In this document: one piece after another, positions 18,401 to 28,482 of the stretch
Layout: each line of letters begins with the position of its first letter
Numbering within the stretch: the first letter of the stretch is position 1
Source: an uncultured Ilumatobacter sp.
GTDB lineage: Bacteria; Actinomycetota; Acidimicrobiia; Acidimicrobiales; Ilumatobacteraceae
Length of the DNA: 64,000 nucleotides
NCBI GenBank assembly: GCA_905182555.1
Contig: CAJJBX010000005.1
Span: 1 to 64,000 of the forward strand
Direction: 5' to 3'
The notes under the pieces: generated by a model
What the model was told of the DNA's origin: nothing
What the model saw: only the letters and a program-made list of their open reading frames with translations
Database searches by the model: none
Made by a program: the position numbers and the translations under genes

Positions 18401-18944
18401 GGGCGACCTCGCGGATCTGATCAAGCCGAGCGCTGTAGCGGGCGCTCTGTATTTCGTGGCACCACATAACAATGGCGTCTTCAACGTTGTCGTAGTACTT
18501 CTGGCGGACGCCTGCAGCGTCGAACCCGAACTCGCGGTACAACTCCTGCGCCCCAGCGCTGGTCGCTCTGACCTCGAGAGTCCAACCAACGCAACCATGT
18601 GCGATTGCGGTCTCGGCGAGGTGCAACATCAGTGCCCGAGCCACGCCTTGGCGCCGAGCCATCGGTGCGACCGCAACGTTGGTGATGTGCGCCTCGTCGA
18701 CAGCAAACCACAGGCCTGCGTAGCCGACGATGACTCCGTCACGACGAGCCACGACGTAGTGCCGGTCGCCCTTGCCGACCTGTCCGATTTCGGTGGCGAA
18801 GACGCTCTGGGACCAACCGACCTGGTAGGCGGCCGCTTCGATCTCCATAATTCCCTGGCGAAGGTCGCGTTTCCGCATCGGTGTGATCGACAAACCTTTG
18901 CCATCAGCCGGCTCACGCTGGAGCAGCCGCTCGATCACACTCAT
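18393..18944 (-). CDS. rimI: Ribosomal-protein-alanine N-acetyltransferase-like GNAT
   Basis: 183-residue GNAT acetyltransferase. The acetyl-CoA loop is MARRQGVARALMLHLAE and the C-terminal substrate strand is LEVRATSAGAQELYREFGF. The position between tsaB and tsaD is the classical RimI position, where it acetylates the N-terminus of ribosomal protein S18 or other proteins. The start codon overlaps the tsaB TGA (ATGA overlap), supporting translational coupling. Confidence 0.88.
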   Translation of the reverse strand: MSVIERLLQREPADGKGLSITPMRKRDLRQGIMEIEAAAYQVGWSQSVFATEIGQVGKGDRHYVVARRDGVIVGYAGLWFAVDEAHITNVAVAPMARRQGVARALMLHLAETAIAHGCVGWTLEVRATSAGAQELYREFGFDAAGVRQKYYDNVEDAIVMWCHEIQSARYSARLDQIREVAHV

Positions 18945-19636
18945 GTGCGCGCCGCCCGAGTCGCCCAATTAATCTTCGCATCAGGTGCACGCAGGTAGAC
19001 GGGCTCAATCTCGCGTGGTTGCACCCACTCTTCGCGTAGCGCGCGGGCATGCGCCAACTGCACGAGTTGCCCGGCAGACGGGTGGGCATCGCCACCCATC
19101 TCGCAGTGGAAACCCTCGAGGATCTCCTCGCGGTATCGAACGGCGCCGTCGCCGACGACCAAGACATCTTGGCTGCGCGCCATCAGATCTGCGACGAGGT
19201 CTTCGACGGGGCCGACAGCCGGTTCCGCTACCTGTTGGATTCCGCCCGGCACCTGCCGGTACATGGCGTAGAAGACTTCGCCCTTGCGCGCATCAATGAC
19301 CGGGACAACCACCCGGTCGGTGTGGCGGCAAGGAAACGCGAGTAGGTCGAGCGACGAAATGCCAATCATCGGCACGGACAATGCTTGAGCAATCGCCTTT
19401 GCAGCGGACAACCCGACGCGCATACCAGTGAATAACCCTGGCCCGACGTCGACAGCGACCACGCTGATCTCTGAAAGTTCAATGCCGGCCCGCTTGCAGA
19501 CAAAATCAATCGCTGGCACCAACGTCTCAGCATGACGGCGTCCTTTGGTGACTTCGAATAGACCAATCACACCCTCGTGGCCGCCTACGGAGACGCTGAC
19601 TCTTTCGGTGGCGGTTTCAATACCGAGAATCAACAT
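18941..19636 (-). CDS. tsaB: tRNA threonylcarbamoyladenosine biosynthesis protein TsaB
   Basis: 231 residues, an inactive ASKHA-fold partner of TsaD. MLILGIETATERVSVSVGG is the N-terminal strand-loop, VVAVDVGPGLFTGMRVGLSAAKAIA is the family core, and FPCRHTDRVVVPVIDARKGEVF follows. The ATG at 19636 overlaps the end of tsaE by 7 bases. Confidence 0.94.
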   Translation of the reverse strand: MLILGIETATERVSVSVGGHEGVIGLFEVTKGRRHAETLVPAIDFVCKRAGIELSEISVVAVDVGPGLFTGMRVGLSAAKAIAQALSVPMIGISSLDLLAFPCRHTDRVVVPVIDARKGEVFYAMYRQVPGGIQQVAEPAVGPVEDLVADLMARSQDVLVVGDGAVRYREEILEGFHCEMGGDAHPSAGQLVQLAHARALREEWVQPREIEPVYLRAPDAKINWATRAART

Positions 19637-20148
19637 GCAAAGCGCTCCAGGCTCGTCTTCAATCGGTCCCAGCGGCCAGCCCATGACGCCCCAGTGCCGG
19701 CAACCTCGATGAACCGGGCCCGATCAAGTGCCAACTCGTCAGCCTCGTCATCGGGATCCTGGTCGAGCATCACCGTGAGGTGATCGCCGAACGTCCCTTC
19801 GACGACGTCACCCCACTCGACAAGAACAACACCGCCAAATTCGGCGAGTTCGCCCAGAGCGAGGTCGGCCAGTTCAGCGGTCCGTTCGAGCCGGTAGACG
19901 TCAGCGTGGTGCATCGTGCGAATGCCCCGCGCTGGGCGTGGCAAGTCGTAGCTGTGAACAAGTGTGAAGGTCGGCGATGTGATTGGTTCGTCGATGTCGA
20001 ACGCCGTACCAAAGCCCTGTGCGAATGCAGTCTTACCCGCCCCCATTTCGCCGGCAAGCACGACGATGTCGCCGGCGCGAACCAGCTGAGCGATCGCTCC
20101 AGCAATGGCGTGGGTGTCGTTGATCGAGGCCGCTCGGAGGTGCAACAT
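19630..20148 (-). CDS. tsaE: tRNA threonylcarbamoyladenosine biosynthesis ATPase TsaE
   Basis: 172 residues. A P-loop ATPase (LAGEMGAGKTAFAQG) that drives the TsaB-TsaD cycle. PITSPTFTLVHSY and HHADVYRLERTAEL are the characteristic TsaE motifs, and VVLVEWGDVVEG is the Walker B region. It starts in an ATGA overlap with the alr stop codon. Confidence 0.94.
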   Translation of the reverse strand: MLHLRAASINDTHAIAGAIAQLVRAGDIVVLAGEMGAGKTAFAQGFGTAFDIDEPITSPTFTLVHSYDLPRPARGIRTMHHADVYRLERTAELADLALGELAEFGGVVLVEWGDVVEGTFGDHLTVMLDQDPDDEADELALDRARFIEVAGTGASWAGRWDRLKTSLERFAC

Positions 20149-21323
20149 CAGCCTTCGATGCTACGGCGCGAGAAGCGTGGCACGCGCTCCGAGATACCGC
20201 ACACGATCTCGTAGCCGATGGTGTCGAGCTGGTCCGCCCAGTCTTCGGCACGAATTGTTTGGACGCCGTCGGGCCCGTCTTGGGAGCCAAGCAGGACGAC
20301 ATCGTCACCGATCCGGACCTCGTCGTCACCACAGTCAACCATGATCTGGTCCATCGTGACTCGTCCAACGATCGCGCGGCGGCGTCCACCGATGAGGACT
20401 TCGCCGCCGTTGGTTGACAATCGACGGGGCACACCGTCGGCGTAGCCAATCGGCACCGTCGCCACGTTGCTGTCGCGCTCGAACTTGTAGATCCGGCCAT
20501 AGGAGATCCGGCTGCCAGCCCGCGCCATCTTCACGTACGAAACGCGGGCGCGCAGCGCGAGAGCTGGGCGGAGTTCGGTCGACAAGTCGTCGACTCCGTG
20601 GCCGGGTGAAATCCCGTACATTGCAATGCCGACGCGAACCATCGAACGACGCGTGCCAGGGTGCGCGAGCGCTCCGGCCGAATTGGCGAGGTGTACCAGG
20701 GGGACCGCTCCAACGAGTTCGATGATGCTTGCAAGCGCTCCGTCGAAACGCTTGACCTGACGCTCCGTGAACTCATCTTCGGGATCGTCGGCGACCGCAA
20801 GGTGGCTGTACACCCCAGCAAGTCGAATTGCCGGCGCCCGTTCGGCAATAGATGCAGCGAGCGCGCTCGCGGCATGCGGGTGGGCTCCGACCCGCTGCAT
20901 GCCAGTGTCAATCTTCATATGAACCGGCAAGCTCGTCGGGCCTGCAGCAACGAGTGCGTCAAGGAACGGCCGCGTGTAGACGGTGGGAGTGAGGCGGTGC
21001 TCGACAATTTCGCTCGCACTCTCGGGAGGCTGCTCGCTAAGAATGAGAATCGGACCATCGATGCCGGCCCGACGAAGCGCTATACCCTCACTGACTAGGG
21101 CAACGCACAGGCCCTCAGCGCCCGCTGCAATCGCAGCTCGGGCGACGTCGATAGCGCCATGGCCGTACCCGTCTGCCTTGACCACGGCCCACACGGCGGC
21201 CGGTGCAACAACCGTACGGAGCTGCGCGATGTTGTGCTGGATCGCATCAAGATCAATCTCGGCCCAGGCCCACCGCGTTTCGTTCTGCGTTTTACTCCGC
21301 ATTTCATTCCGCATTTCACTCAT
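20148..21323 (-). CDS. alr: Alanine racemase
   Basis: 391-residue PLP enzyme that converts L-Ala to D-Ala for peptidoglycan. The PLP lysine is in VWAVVKADGYGHGA, the catalytic Tyr region is SRISYGRIYKF, and VPIGYADGVPRRLS is the C-terminal signature. ATG at 21323 lies 8 bp after nnr and gives a start MSEMRNEMRSK; longer starts enter nnr. This is the first gene of a tightly overlapping run through tsaD. Confidence 0.95.
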   Translation of the reverse strand: MSEMRNEMRSKTQNETRWAWAEIDLDAIQHNIAQLRTVVAPAAVWAVVKADGYGHGAIDVARAAIAAGAEGLCVALVSEGIALRRAGIDGPILILSEQPPESASEIVEHRLTPTVYTRPFLDALVAAGPTSLPVHMKIDTGMQRVGAHPHAASALAASIAERAPAIRLAGVYSHLAVADDPEDEFTERQVKRFDGALASIIELVGAVPLVHLANSAGALAHPGTRRSMVRVGIAMYGISPGHGVDDLSTELRPALALRARVSYVKMARAGSRISYGRIYKFERDSNVATVPIGYADGVPRRLSTNGGEVLIGGRRRAIVGRVTMDQIMVDCGDDEVRIGDDVVLLGSQDGPDGVQTIRAEDWADQLDTIGYEIVCGISERVPRFSRRSIEG

Positions 21324-21331
21324 GGGACTTC

Positions 21332-22687
21332 TTACCGTAGGCCAGTCAGCACCGCGTGAAGCACGTCGACGAGATCTCCGGCCAACAGCCCCGCCGACGG
21401 GCACCGGCACGCAGCGTCGGCGTGAACCCATGCCGCAGCGGCTGCAGCGTGCAGCCCGGACAAGCCTGCAGCGAGCCCGACGGCAACGAGCCCCGTCAGT
21501 ACATCACCGGTCCCCGCCGTAGCAAGGCGTTCATCGCCGCAGTCAACCAAGAGCACCTCACCGTCAGAAGCGGCCACAACCGTTGTCGGCCCCTTCAGGA
21601 GGACCGTGCATCCTGTGTCGGCAGCAAGCGATCGGGCCGCCGACACTCGATTATTTCCGGGCAGCGCACCGGTCAGCGTCCGAAACTCACCGTCGTGCGG
21701 AGTCAACACGGTGGGCGCTCTTCGGCGACTCAGGAGAGCGCTCGGCGATCGATCATCGCTCGCCAAAGCAAAGAGCCCATCCCCATCGATCACTATGGGA
21801 ACCGGAGCCGCACTGATCGTCTCGAGTACTGCTGCCATTGTCTGATTGCCACGCCCAAGCCCCGGGCCGATCGCAAGGGCGTTGAATCGATTGATATCGG
21901 CGAGCACCTCAGCGGCCCATCCAGCATTCGGCACTTCGTGCTGAACGATCTCAGGTCGAGTCTCAATCGACTGCCCGGGGACCGACAGCTTGACCAAGCC
22001 CGCTCCTCCACGAGCAGCAGCCTCGGCACACAACCGGGCTGCACCGATCATTCCTTTGCTGCCGCCGATCACACGAACAGCGCTGCGCCACTTGTGGGCA
22101 TCGGTGGCACGCCGAGGCCACCAGGCCATGACGTCGGCGGCACCCAGGAGGTGTTGGTCGACCATCGGGAGTCCCAGCCCGATATCGGCAACCTCGATGC
22201 GCCCCGCCAGCAAGGCGCCGTCACCGAACAGCAGACCCGTCTTCATTGCCTGGAACGTGACGGTGCAATCAGCGCGAAGCACATGGCCCGAAGCCACGCC
22301 CGTGAGGGCGTCGACACCGCTCGGCACGTCGACGGCGAGTACCGGTGTCGTTCCGACATCAGGCGCCAACCACTCGCCGCGAAAGCCCGTTCCGTAGGCC
22401 GCGTCGATGACGAGGCAAGCCGAGGGCAGAGTGGCTGGCAGCGCGGCAGCGTCAAATATTTTCACCTGGACTCCACGGCGTCGAAGTACTGCCGCTGCCA
22501 CGCGCCCGTCGGCACCATTGTTACCTTTACCGGCAATCACCACGACCACGCGGCCGTAGCTCCCGCCCAACATATCCAGGGCGACTCGGGCAACAGCGCG
22601 GCCTGCTCGATCGATCAGCTCGTCGATAGGTTCCGGTGCCGCGGCGTCGACTGCTGCCATCTGGCTGGGCGTCAGCACCGGGAGCAT
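21332..22687 (-). CDS. nnr: Bifunctional NAD(P)H-hydrate epimerase / dehydratase
   Basis: 451 residues. The N-terminal YjeF_N epimerase (VVVIAGKGNNGADGRVAA, AVDVPSGVDALTG) is fused to a C-terminal ADP-dependent dehydratase (RVIGGSKGMIGAARL, VLTPHDGEF, and ATAGTGDVLTGLVAVGLA with the catalytic Asp). Together they repair hydrated NADH and NADPH. It lies 9 bp after the acyl-CoA ligase and 8 bp before alr. Confidence 0.94.
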   Translation of the reverse strand: MLPVLTPSQMAAVDAAAPEPIDELIDRAGRAVARVALDMLGGSYGRVVVVIAGKGNNGADGRVAAAVLRRRGVQVKIFDAAALPATLPSACLVIDAAYGTGFRGEWLAPDVGTTPVLAVDVPSGVDALTGVASGHVLRADCTVTFQAMKTGLLFGDGALLAGRIEVADIGLGLPMVDQHLLGAADVMAWWPRRATDAHKWRSAVRVIGGSKGMIGAARLCAEAAARGGAGLVKLSVPGQSIETRPEIVQHEVPNAGWAAEVLADINRFNALAIGPGLGRGNQTMAAVLETISAAPVPIVIDGDGLFALASDDRSPSALLSRRRAPTVLTPHDGEFRTLTGALPGNNRVSAARSLAADTGCTVLLKGPTTVVAASDGEVLLVDCGDERLATAGTGDVLTGLVAVGLAAGLSGLHAAAAAAWVHADAACRCPSAGLLAGDLVDVLHAVLTGLR

Positions 22688-22696
22688 TACTGCAAC

Positions 22697-24421
22697 CTAT
22701 GCGGTCAGAGATTCGCGCAGCTCGCGCTTCAAGAACTTGCCATTGGCGTTGCGCGGTAGCGGCTCACCAAGAAACCACATGCGCTCGGGGATCTTGAACT
22801 TGGCGAGCGTCGGCGCAAGGAACTCGCGGAGGCCGGCATCGTCGAGTGACGCACCAGGCGCAAGAACGATGGCGACACCGACAATCTCGCCGAGGCGATC
22901 GTCGGGTACACCGAACACGGCGGCTTCGGCAACCGCCTCATGCTGATAGATCGCTGTTTCCACTTCGGAGCAGTAGATGTTCTCTCCGCCGCGGAGCACC
23001 ATGTCTTTGGCACGATCGACGATGAACACATAGCCGTCCTCGTCAATCGTGGCGATGTCACCCGTACGGAACCAGCCATCTTGAATCGCTTCGGCTGTGG
23101 ATTCTTCGCGATTCAAGTACCCCTTGATGACCACAGCGCCGCGCACGCAGAGTTCACCGACACCGCTATTTGGAACGGCGTTCCCAGCCTCGTCGATCAA
23201 CTTTCCGTCAAGTGTCGGAACGATACGACCGCACGACGCCGGCTTAGCAACGTAGAGCGCTCCAGAGTTTGCAGTGACGATGCCATGCGTCTCAGTGAGG
23301 CCGTAGCCCGTGCTCGCGCGGCGCAGCGCTAGTCGTGCGCGCGATGCAGGCGCGCCTCGGCGCGCCACCGCCACCGAGCCCGGCAAGCGTTGACGTATCG
23401 CGGGTTTGCCAGTCGGGGTGCATCAACATCTCGCGGGTCATCGTCGGCACGCCCGAAAAGTTGGTGACCCCCTCACGCTCGATCAGTTCGAGCGCGCGAG
23501 CCGCATCCCACTTGTAGGTGAGGACGATCTTCGAGCCCGAGATTGTGGCCGGGTGGAGCAGGCAGTTGTTCGCCGTGACGTGAAACAGCGGCGTCGGTGC
23601 CATGAAGACGTTCTGCTTCTCGGGGTCAGCAGGCGCAGGGGGTTCGCTGCCGGCGGCAGCTGCAGCCTTCGCTCCGGCAAGCCCGGCAACACCGGTCATG
23701 AAGGCGAGGTTCAGTAGGTTGTGAATCGACCCGCGATGGGTGAGCTGCGCGCCCTTGGGAGCTTGCCTGTGGTACCGGAGGTGTAGAAGATGCACGCGTC
23801 ATCATCTGTATCAATGGCGATGTCTGGGAGTGGTGCTGGGTTGGCAGACGGGTCGACAACGTCTTCCCAACGCACTGCGCCATCGGGGAGTTCGACGTTG
23901 CCGTCCATCGGCGTCCGAACAGCGATCACGCGCAGCGGATTCGTTTCCCGAAGCTCATCGAGCACCGGTCCAACGCGCTCGATCCGTTCACTGTCGGCAA
24001 TCAACACCTTGGGATTCGAATCGGCCAGGCCGTACTTCATCTCGTCAGAAGTCCACCAGGCATTCATGCCAACGCACGCGGCACCGAGGGAAATGATTGC
24101 CCAGTAGCTGAAGACCCACTCGGGATAGTTGCGCATCGCTACGGCGACGCGATCGCCGCTGCCGACACCGTGTTCTTCGCGTAGGTGGTGCGCCAGCGAC
24201 TTGATGATCGCGTCAGCCTCTGCGTACGTGAACCGCTCATCTTCAAATACGACGTAGTCACGGTCGGCGTAGCCGCCCGCGAGTTCCCACACGAACCGCA
24301 TCGACGGTGGCGCCGACTCGAAGATCCGCATCGGGATCCCCCGCACCTCAATTTCTTTCATCGCAAACTGCGCACCCGGCGCTGTCAGTTCTTCCCACGC
24401 CTCTTGAAATTCCATGAGCAT
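22697..24421 (-). CDS. Acyl-CoA synthetase, two frame breaks
   Basis: Class I adenylate-forming ligase of about 570 residues split over three frames. The first segment ends in CIFYTSGTTGK, the P-loop. The second resumes at PKGAQLTHRG after a break near 23757 (CTCCC, where one C or two extra bases are at fault). The third resumes before STGYGLTETHGIV after a break around 23310-23380. The rest is in frame: GWFRTGDIATIDEDGY, the hinge RAKDMVLRGGENIYCSEVE, and the adenylation lysine in NANGKFLKREL. The protein is complete apart from the breaks, so an assembly error or a young pseudogene is equally possible. It sits between acpS and nnr, not a usual place for it. Confidence 0.8.
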
Positions 24422-24590
24422 GCGCTGATCATCGCAGTCACCCGGACCCAGTCACGAATCCAACGGGTTGGTGGGCAGCTCCGTCCCCCGAGCGTGAGTG
24501 AGTCAGGCCACAGGTCTGAGACTTGTGCGCACCGACGCAGGAGGTAGGCCGCGCAGCCGCAAAGAAGCGACGAAGGAGCTCCTCACACAA

Positions 24591-24956
24591 CTACTCGCAC
24601 ACAACGTATGCAGCGGCCACAAGATCACTGTGGGTCAGGCTCAGGTGCCAGGTGGTGACGCCTGCTTTGGCGGACAGCTCGGCAGCTCGGCCGGCGAACG
24701 CCAGGCTCGGCACCCCCGATTCGGCGCGCTCTACCCACACCTCGTGGAATCCGAAGGCACCGAGGCCCAGACCCAAGGACTTCATGACAGCTTCACGTGC
24801 AGCGAACCGTGCGGCCAAGGAAGGGACTGGGTCGACCTTCGGTTCGACATAGGCCAATTCGCTCGGCGTGAAGAGCCGCGTCTGCATCGAAGGTGTTCGC
24901 TGCAGAGAAACACGAAACCGTTCGATGTCGACGACGTCGATTCCAATGCCGATCAT
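24591..24956 (-). CDS. acpS: Holo-[acyl-carrier-protein] synthase
   Basis: 121 residues. Transfers 4'-phosphopantetheine from CoA to the serine of acyl carrier protein. MIGIGIDVVDIERF holds the metal-binding Asp, LAARFAAREAVMKSLG the second acidic residue and the lysine, and HLSLTHSDLVAAAYVV is the C-terminal strand. ATG at 24956 is 4 bp after the GlmS-like stop; upstream in-frame ATGs lie inside that gene. Confidence 0.95.
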   Translation of the reverse strand: MIGIGIDVVDIERFRVSLQRTPSMQTRLFTPSELAYVEPKVDPVPSLAARFAAREAVMKSLGLGLGAFGFHEVWVERAESGVPSLAFAGRAAELSAKAGVTTWHLSLTHSDLVAAAYVVCE

Positions 24957-24960
24957 GGCG

Positions 24961-27900
24961 TCACGAGCGCCAGTGGTTGGCGGCGTCGGAAATCGGACCG
25001 ACAAGGAGTTCTTGCACCGACAACTTGGCGAGCAGCGAGTCATCGAAGCCGCCCTCAGTTTCGGTGACCCAGTCAACGAGGCGGTCATAGCGGCGGTCGT
25101 ACCCCTGAAGCACGCCGCGCATTGCATCGACAGGGAGCAAACCATGGAACGCCACATGTAGCAGTGTGATTCCGACAGCCTCGCCGGACTTCACTTCGGG
25201 AACGAAGATGACCGTGCGACCGTCGCTCCGCCCCTGGGCGACCAGTACTTCGCGTTCAGAAGCAATCCGGTGCTTCGTGCCGCGCAACTTGGCGTTTCCG
25301 ACCACACGACTCTCCAACTCGACTGCGATCCCACCTCGATCGATCACCGAGATCGAATCACCGTCGACGGCATATCGCGTGAACCCGCGAACTTCTGCGA
25401 TGGCCGGGTCGAGATCAGCGAGGATTTTGAGCGTCCGGTAGCTGAGAACGTCGCGACCTGCTCCGGCGTTGAGGACAGCTTGTACAAGCGGACGCCCGAT
25501 GATGCCTTCGTCGCTGCGCGAGATGCCAACGGTGACAGTCTTGGCCTGGTGTTTGATCGTGTCGACGGGTCGCGTCAATTCGTCGATGGCCCGACTGAGT
25601 GCGGCAACAAGATCATCCATGAGTGCAACCGGCGTGCCGACCTTGCCGGTCTGTTGCTGGTACTGCTCGACCGGACGATCAGCCAGAACATCATCGAAGA
25701 TCCGGGACAGCTTCACTGCTGTCGATGCTTCAAGATGACCGTCGTACAGACCAGAACGCAGCCCATCGTGGAACGCTGCGGCCGGCTGCGGCATGGCAGC
25801 GGCGACGAGCGCAAGCAATTCGTCGCCTGAATGGGCCCGAGCGGCAAGCTGCTCAACGACCTCGCGGGCCTCGCGTAGCGGCCGGGCCGAGGCATCGATG
25901 GCGAGCGCCGCCTCATACCCGAACAGGTGCCCGACCATTGCCGACAGGATAAATCCGAGCGCCGGGTCGACCGGTGGCACGTTGATCGTGGCATCGGCGT
26001 TGTAGCGCGTTTCGCCGTCGTTGGCCACAACGATCGGCGTCGCCTTGTGCGCCTTAAAAATCGCGACTTCTTTGGCAACGTCGTCGGCAGTCGAGCCGAC
26101 CAGGCCGGCTGCGCACACGAGTATCAACGGCTCCGAGGAGAGGTCGATGTGCTTCTTGTCTTCAGTCGAGTCGCACGCCATCGATTTGTAGCAGAGCTCG
26201 CTGAGCTTAATTCGGACCTCTTCGGCTGCGACTTTGTTCGGGCCGTTCCCAACGACTGCCCAGTAGCGCTTCGGCGGAGCGAGGCGGGCAGCTTCAGCAA
26301 TCGCGGGACGGCGTTCGAGCACCTCGCGCATTGCATCAGGGAGTTCGCGGAGCGCCGTGAGTAACTGGTGCCGGCGCTTCGGCTCGCCCAGCGAGGCCGC
26401 TTCGGCGATCGCGCATGACAGGACGGCGCCGGCCGCGACCTGCGCGTAGAAAGCCTTGGTCGACGCCACCGACATCTCGACATCGCGGCCATCAGAGGTA
26501 TAGAGCACACCGTCGGCCTTGTCGGTCAGGTCAGACCCACGCCGGTTGACAATGCCGATCACCATCGCGCCGCGGCCGCGCAAGAGATCGACGGTGCGAT
26601 TCGTATCGGTGGTGGTGCCTGACTGGCTGACTGCGATCGCCAGCGTGTCACTCATATCAAGCCGCATATGGAAGCCGGACAACTCGGTTGCGGTGATCGC
26701 ATCGACGTCGAGGGCTGAACCCGTGAGCTCGTCGAGGATTGCTGCGGTGCTCTGGCCAGCGACCGCTGCGGTGCCCTGACCGATCACTCGGATACGCGTG
26801 ATCGTGCCGTCCGCGAGACGTTCGCGGATCGCAGCAGGAAGCGCTCGCTCGCCAACGACGCCGCGTAGCCCGTCGCTTTGACCGGCGATCTTGCCACGCA
26901 GCGTCTTGGCAAAGCTGTTGGGCGACTCGGTGATTTCCTTGAGCAGGAAGTGGGGAGCATCGCCGCGGTCGATGTCGCGCGTGGTCACTTCTGCGTGAGC
27001 GACGTCATCGTCGCCGAGCGGTAAGTCGCCACCGTCGTACGAAAGCCGCGTGATTCCGTCGAGGTCGCCGGCCGCAACGCCATCGAGCATCACGATTTCG
27101 CCACCATGCTCTGCGTCCATCCGGACATACCGCTGGGTTTCCTCGACGACCCCGTACGGTTCGCTCGCCACGATGAAGCAGTCGTCACCGAGACCGATGT
27201 ACAGACCTTGGCCGCTGCCGCGCAACGCAAGGAAGAGCGTCGACGGCGTACCGGCCGTAGCGACGGCTATGGCGATGGAACCTTCGAACGCGGCGACGGT
27301 CCGACGGAACGATTCAACCGGTGCAACGCCGTCGGCGAGATGCCGCGACATCAGCATCGGGATCACCTTTGCATCCGTGGTGATCGGCGTCGCAACGCGG
27401 AGGCTGTGCTCAGCGCGCAAGTCGGCGTGATTGTCGACGTCGCCATTGAGCGCAGCGACGACGTAGGGAGCGGGAGCGGGAGCGGCAGCGCCGCCGGGCA
27501 ACTCCTGTTCGGCCGAATTGACCGGGTGCGCGTTCGGCTCGGAGATGATGCCGACGCTTGCCCAGCGAGTGTGGCCGAGCAAAGCAACGCGAGCATCAGG
27601 GGACTGGAGGGCACGGCGAAGCAGGACATCGCCTGCGAGATCAGCCCGAAGCGCAGCGGTGTTGTCACCAAGCTCGCCAATCTCGGCAGCCGCCTTGTAG
27701 ACGAACGACAGCGAGTTACCCGATACCTCGACGGAGTTCGACTGAAACAATGGATCGGCGCCGCGATCATCGAGCAGCATGGCCAACGCTTCGACCTCAA
27801 TGTCGTGGCCCCACACGTACAAATGCACGCCAGCAGAGTCGCGGCCGCGCACTTCGAGTCGATCGATCGACGAGAAAGCCTGCTGGACAACCAAGTAGCC

Positions 27901-28323
27901 AGCAAGCGACGAGGTCGACGCTGCCGGGCCGGCCAGCGCCGTCACTTCGCGCACAGTCCGCAGACGATCGTTGGCGATCGTCCACACCGAATCCTTGAGC
28001 GTGATCAGGTCGGCGCTCGCCCGTTCCTGTGCATCGGCATCGAGGCCCGCATCGTTGCTATCGAGACCCGCCTCGATCTCCGCGGCGAAGGCCATGAGCT
28101 GATCGGTTCGGCTCGTGATTGACGCCACGAGGTCGACCTGCCCGGCGAGCGCGAGAACCCCTGGGAGTCCCTTAAGCATCGAGTTCACTGCACCAGCCTG
28201 AGCTGCGACTGCCAGTGCGTAAGGACGTGCAGCAAGTGCTGCGTCGAGGCCACTGAGGATTTGCTCTGCCGTCGGCGTCTCGCGAGTTGGTGGACGACTG
28301 ACGATTCCGATGATGCCGCACAT
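24961..28323 (-). CDS. Oversized GlmS-like glutamine amidotransferase / sugar isomerase
   Basis: 1120 residues, against about 610 for normal GlmS, which makes glucosamine-6-phosphate from fructose-6-phosphate and glutamine. The N-terminal Cys2 nucleophile (MCGIIGIVSR) is followed by an Ala-rich helical insert of about 140 residues. The Ntn-hydrolase domain then continues: LEVRGRDSAGVHLY (~156), LLGHTRWASVG (~248), NGDVDNHADLR (~293), FLLKEITESP (~459). SIS1 (SQSGTTTDTN ~566, SVASTKAFYAQV ~618) and SIS2 (~690-830) follow. The last ~290 residues match nothing I recognise. The position beside glmM and acpS supports a cell-wall amino-sugar role. It may be the only GlmS of this organism. Confidence 0.88.
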   Translation of the reverse strand: MCGIIGIVSRPPTRETPTAEQILSGLDAALAARPYALAVAAQAGAVNSMLKGLPGVLALAGQVDLVASITSRTDQLMAFAAEIEAGLDSNDAGLDADAQERASADLITLKDSVWTIANDRLRTVREVTALAGPAASTSSLAGYLVVQQAFSSIDRLEVRGRDSAGVHLYVWGHDIEVEALAMLLDDRGADPLFQSNSVEVSGNSLSFVYKAAAEIGELGDNTAALRADLAGDVLLRRALQSPDARVALLGHTRWASVGIISEPNAHPVNSAEQELPGGAAAPAPAPYVVAALNGDVDNHADLRAEHSLRVATPITTDAKVIPMLMSRHLADGVAPVESFRRTVAAFEGSIAIAVATAGTPSTLFLALRGSGQGLYIGLGDDCFIVASEPYGVVEETQRYVRMDAEHGGEIVMLDGVAAGDLDGITRLSYDGGDLPLGDDDVAHAEVTTRDIDRGDAPHFLLKEITESPNSFAKTLRGKIAGQSDGLRGVVGERALPAAIRERLADGTITRIRVIGQGTAAVAGQSTAAILDELTGSALDVDAITATELSGFHMRLDMSDTLAIAVSQSGTTTDTNRTVDLLRGRGAMVIGIVNRRGSDLTDKADGVLYTSDGRDVEMSVASTKAFYAQVAAGAVLSCAIAEAASLGEPKRRHQLLTALRELPDAMREVLERRPAIAEAARLAPPKRYWAVVGNGPNKVAAEEVRIKLSELCYKSMACDSTEDKKHIDLSSEPLILVCAAGLVGSTADDVAKEVAIFKAHKATPIVVANDGETRYNADATINVPPVDPALGFILSAMVGHLFGYEAALAIDASARPLREAREVVEQLAARAHSGDELLALVAAAMPQPAAAFHDGLRSGLYDGHLEASTAVKLSRIFDDVLADRPVEQYQQQTGKVGTPVALMDDLVAALSRAIDELTRPVDTIKHQAKTVTVGISRSDEGIIGRPLVQAVLNAGAGRDVLSYRTLKILADLDPAIAEVRGFTRYAVDGDSISVIDRGGIAVELESRVVGNAKLRGTKHRIASEREVLVAQGRSDGRTVIFVPEVKSGEAVGITLLHVAFHGLLPVDAMRGVLQGYDRRYDRLVDWVTETEGGFDDSLLAKLSVQELLVGPISDAANHWRS

Positions 28324-28360
28324 AACGCCGACAGGCTACCGAAGGCCAGCACCGAGAGCC

Positions 28361-28389
28361 GGTCACACCGTGCCTGACACAGAGTGACC
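28361..28389. repeat. Palindromic repeat family 2, copy 1
   Basis: GGTCACACCGTG, loop CCTGA, then CACAGAGTGACC: a 12-bp stem with two mismatches, 38 bp upstream of the GlmS-like start. A perfect copy lies at 28827-28855 in the same orientation. The two flank the lipoprotein gene. Confidence 0.8.
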
Positions 28390-28482
28390 GTTTATTTGGC
28401 GTCGCTCTGGACTGACTAGATCTTAGGTCGCTCTTTGCACGGAGTGACACGAGATAGCCAAAATCTGCTATACGTTCCCGCT

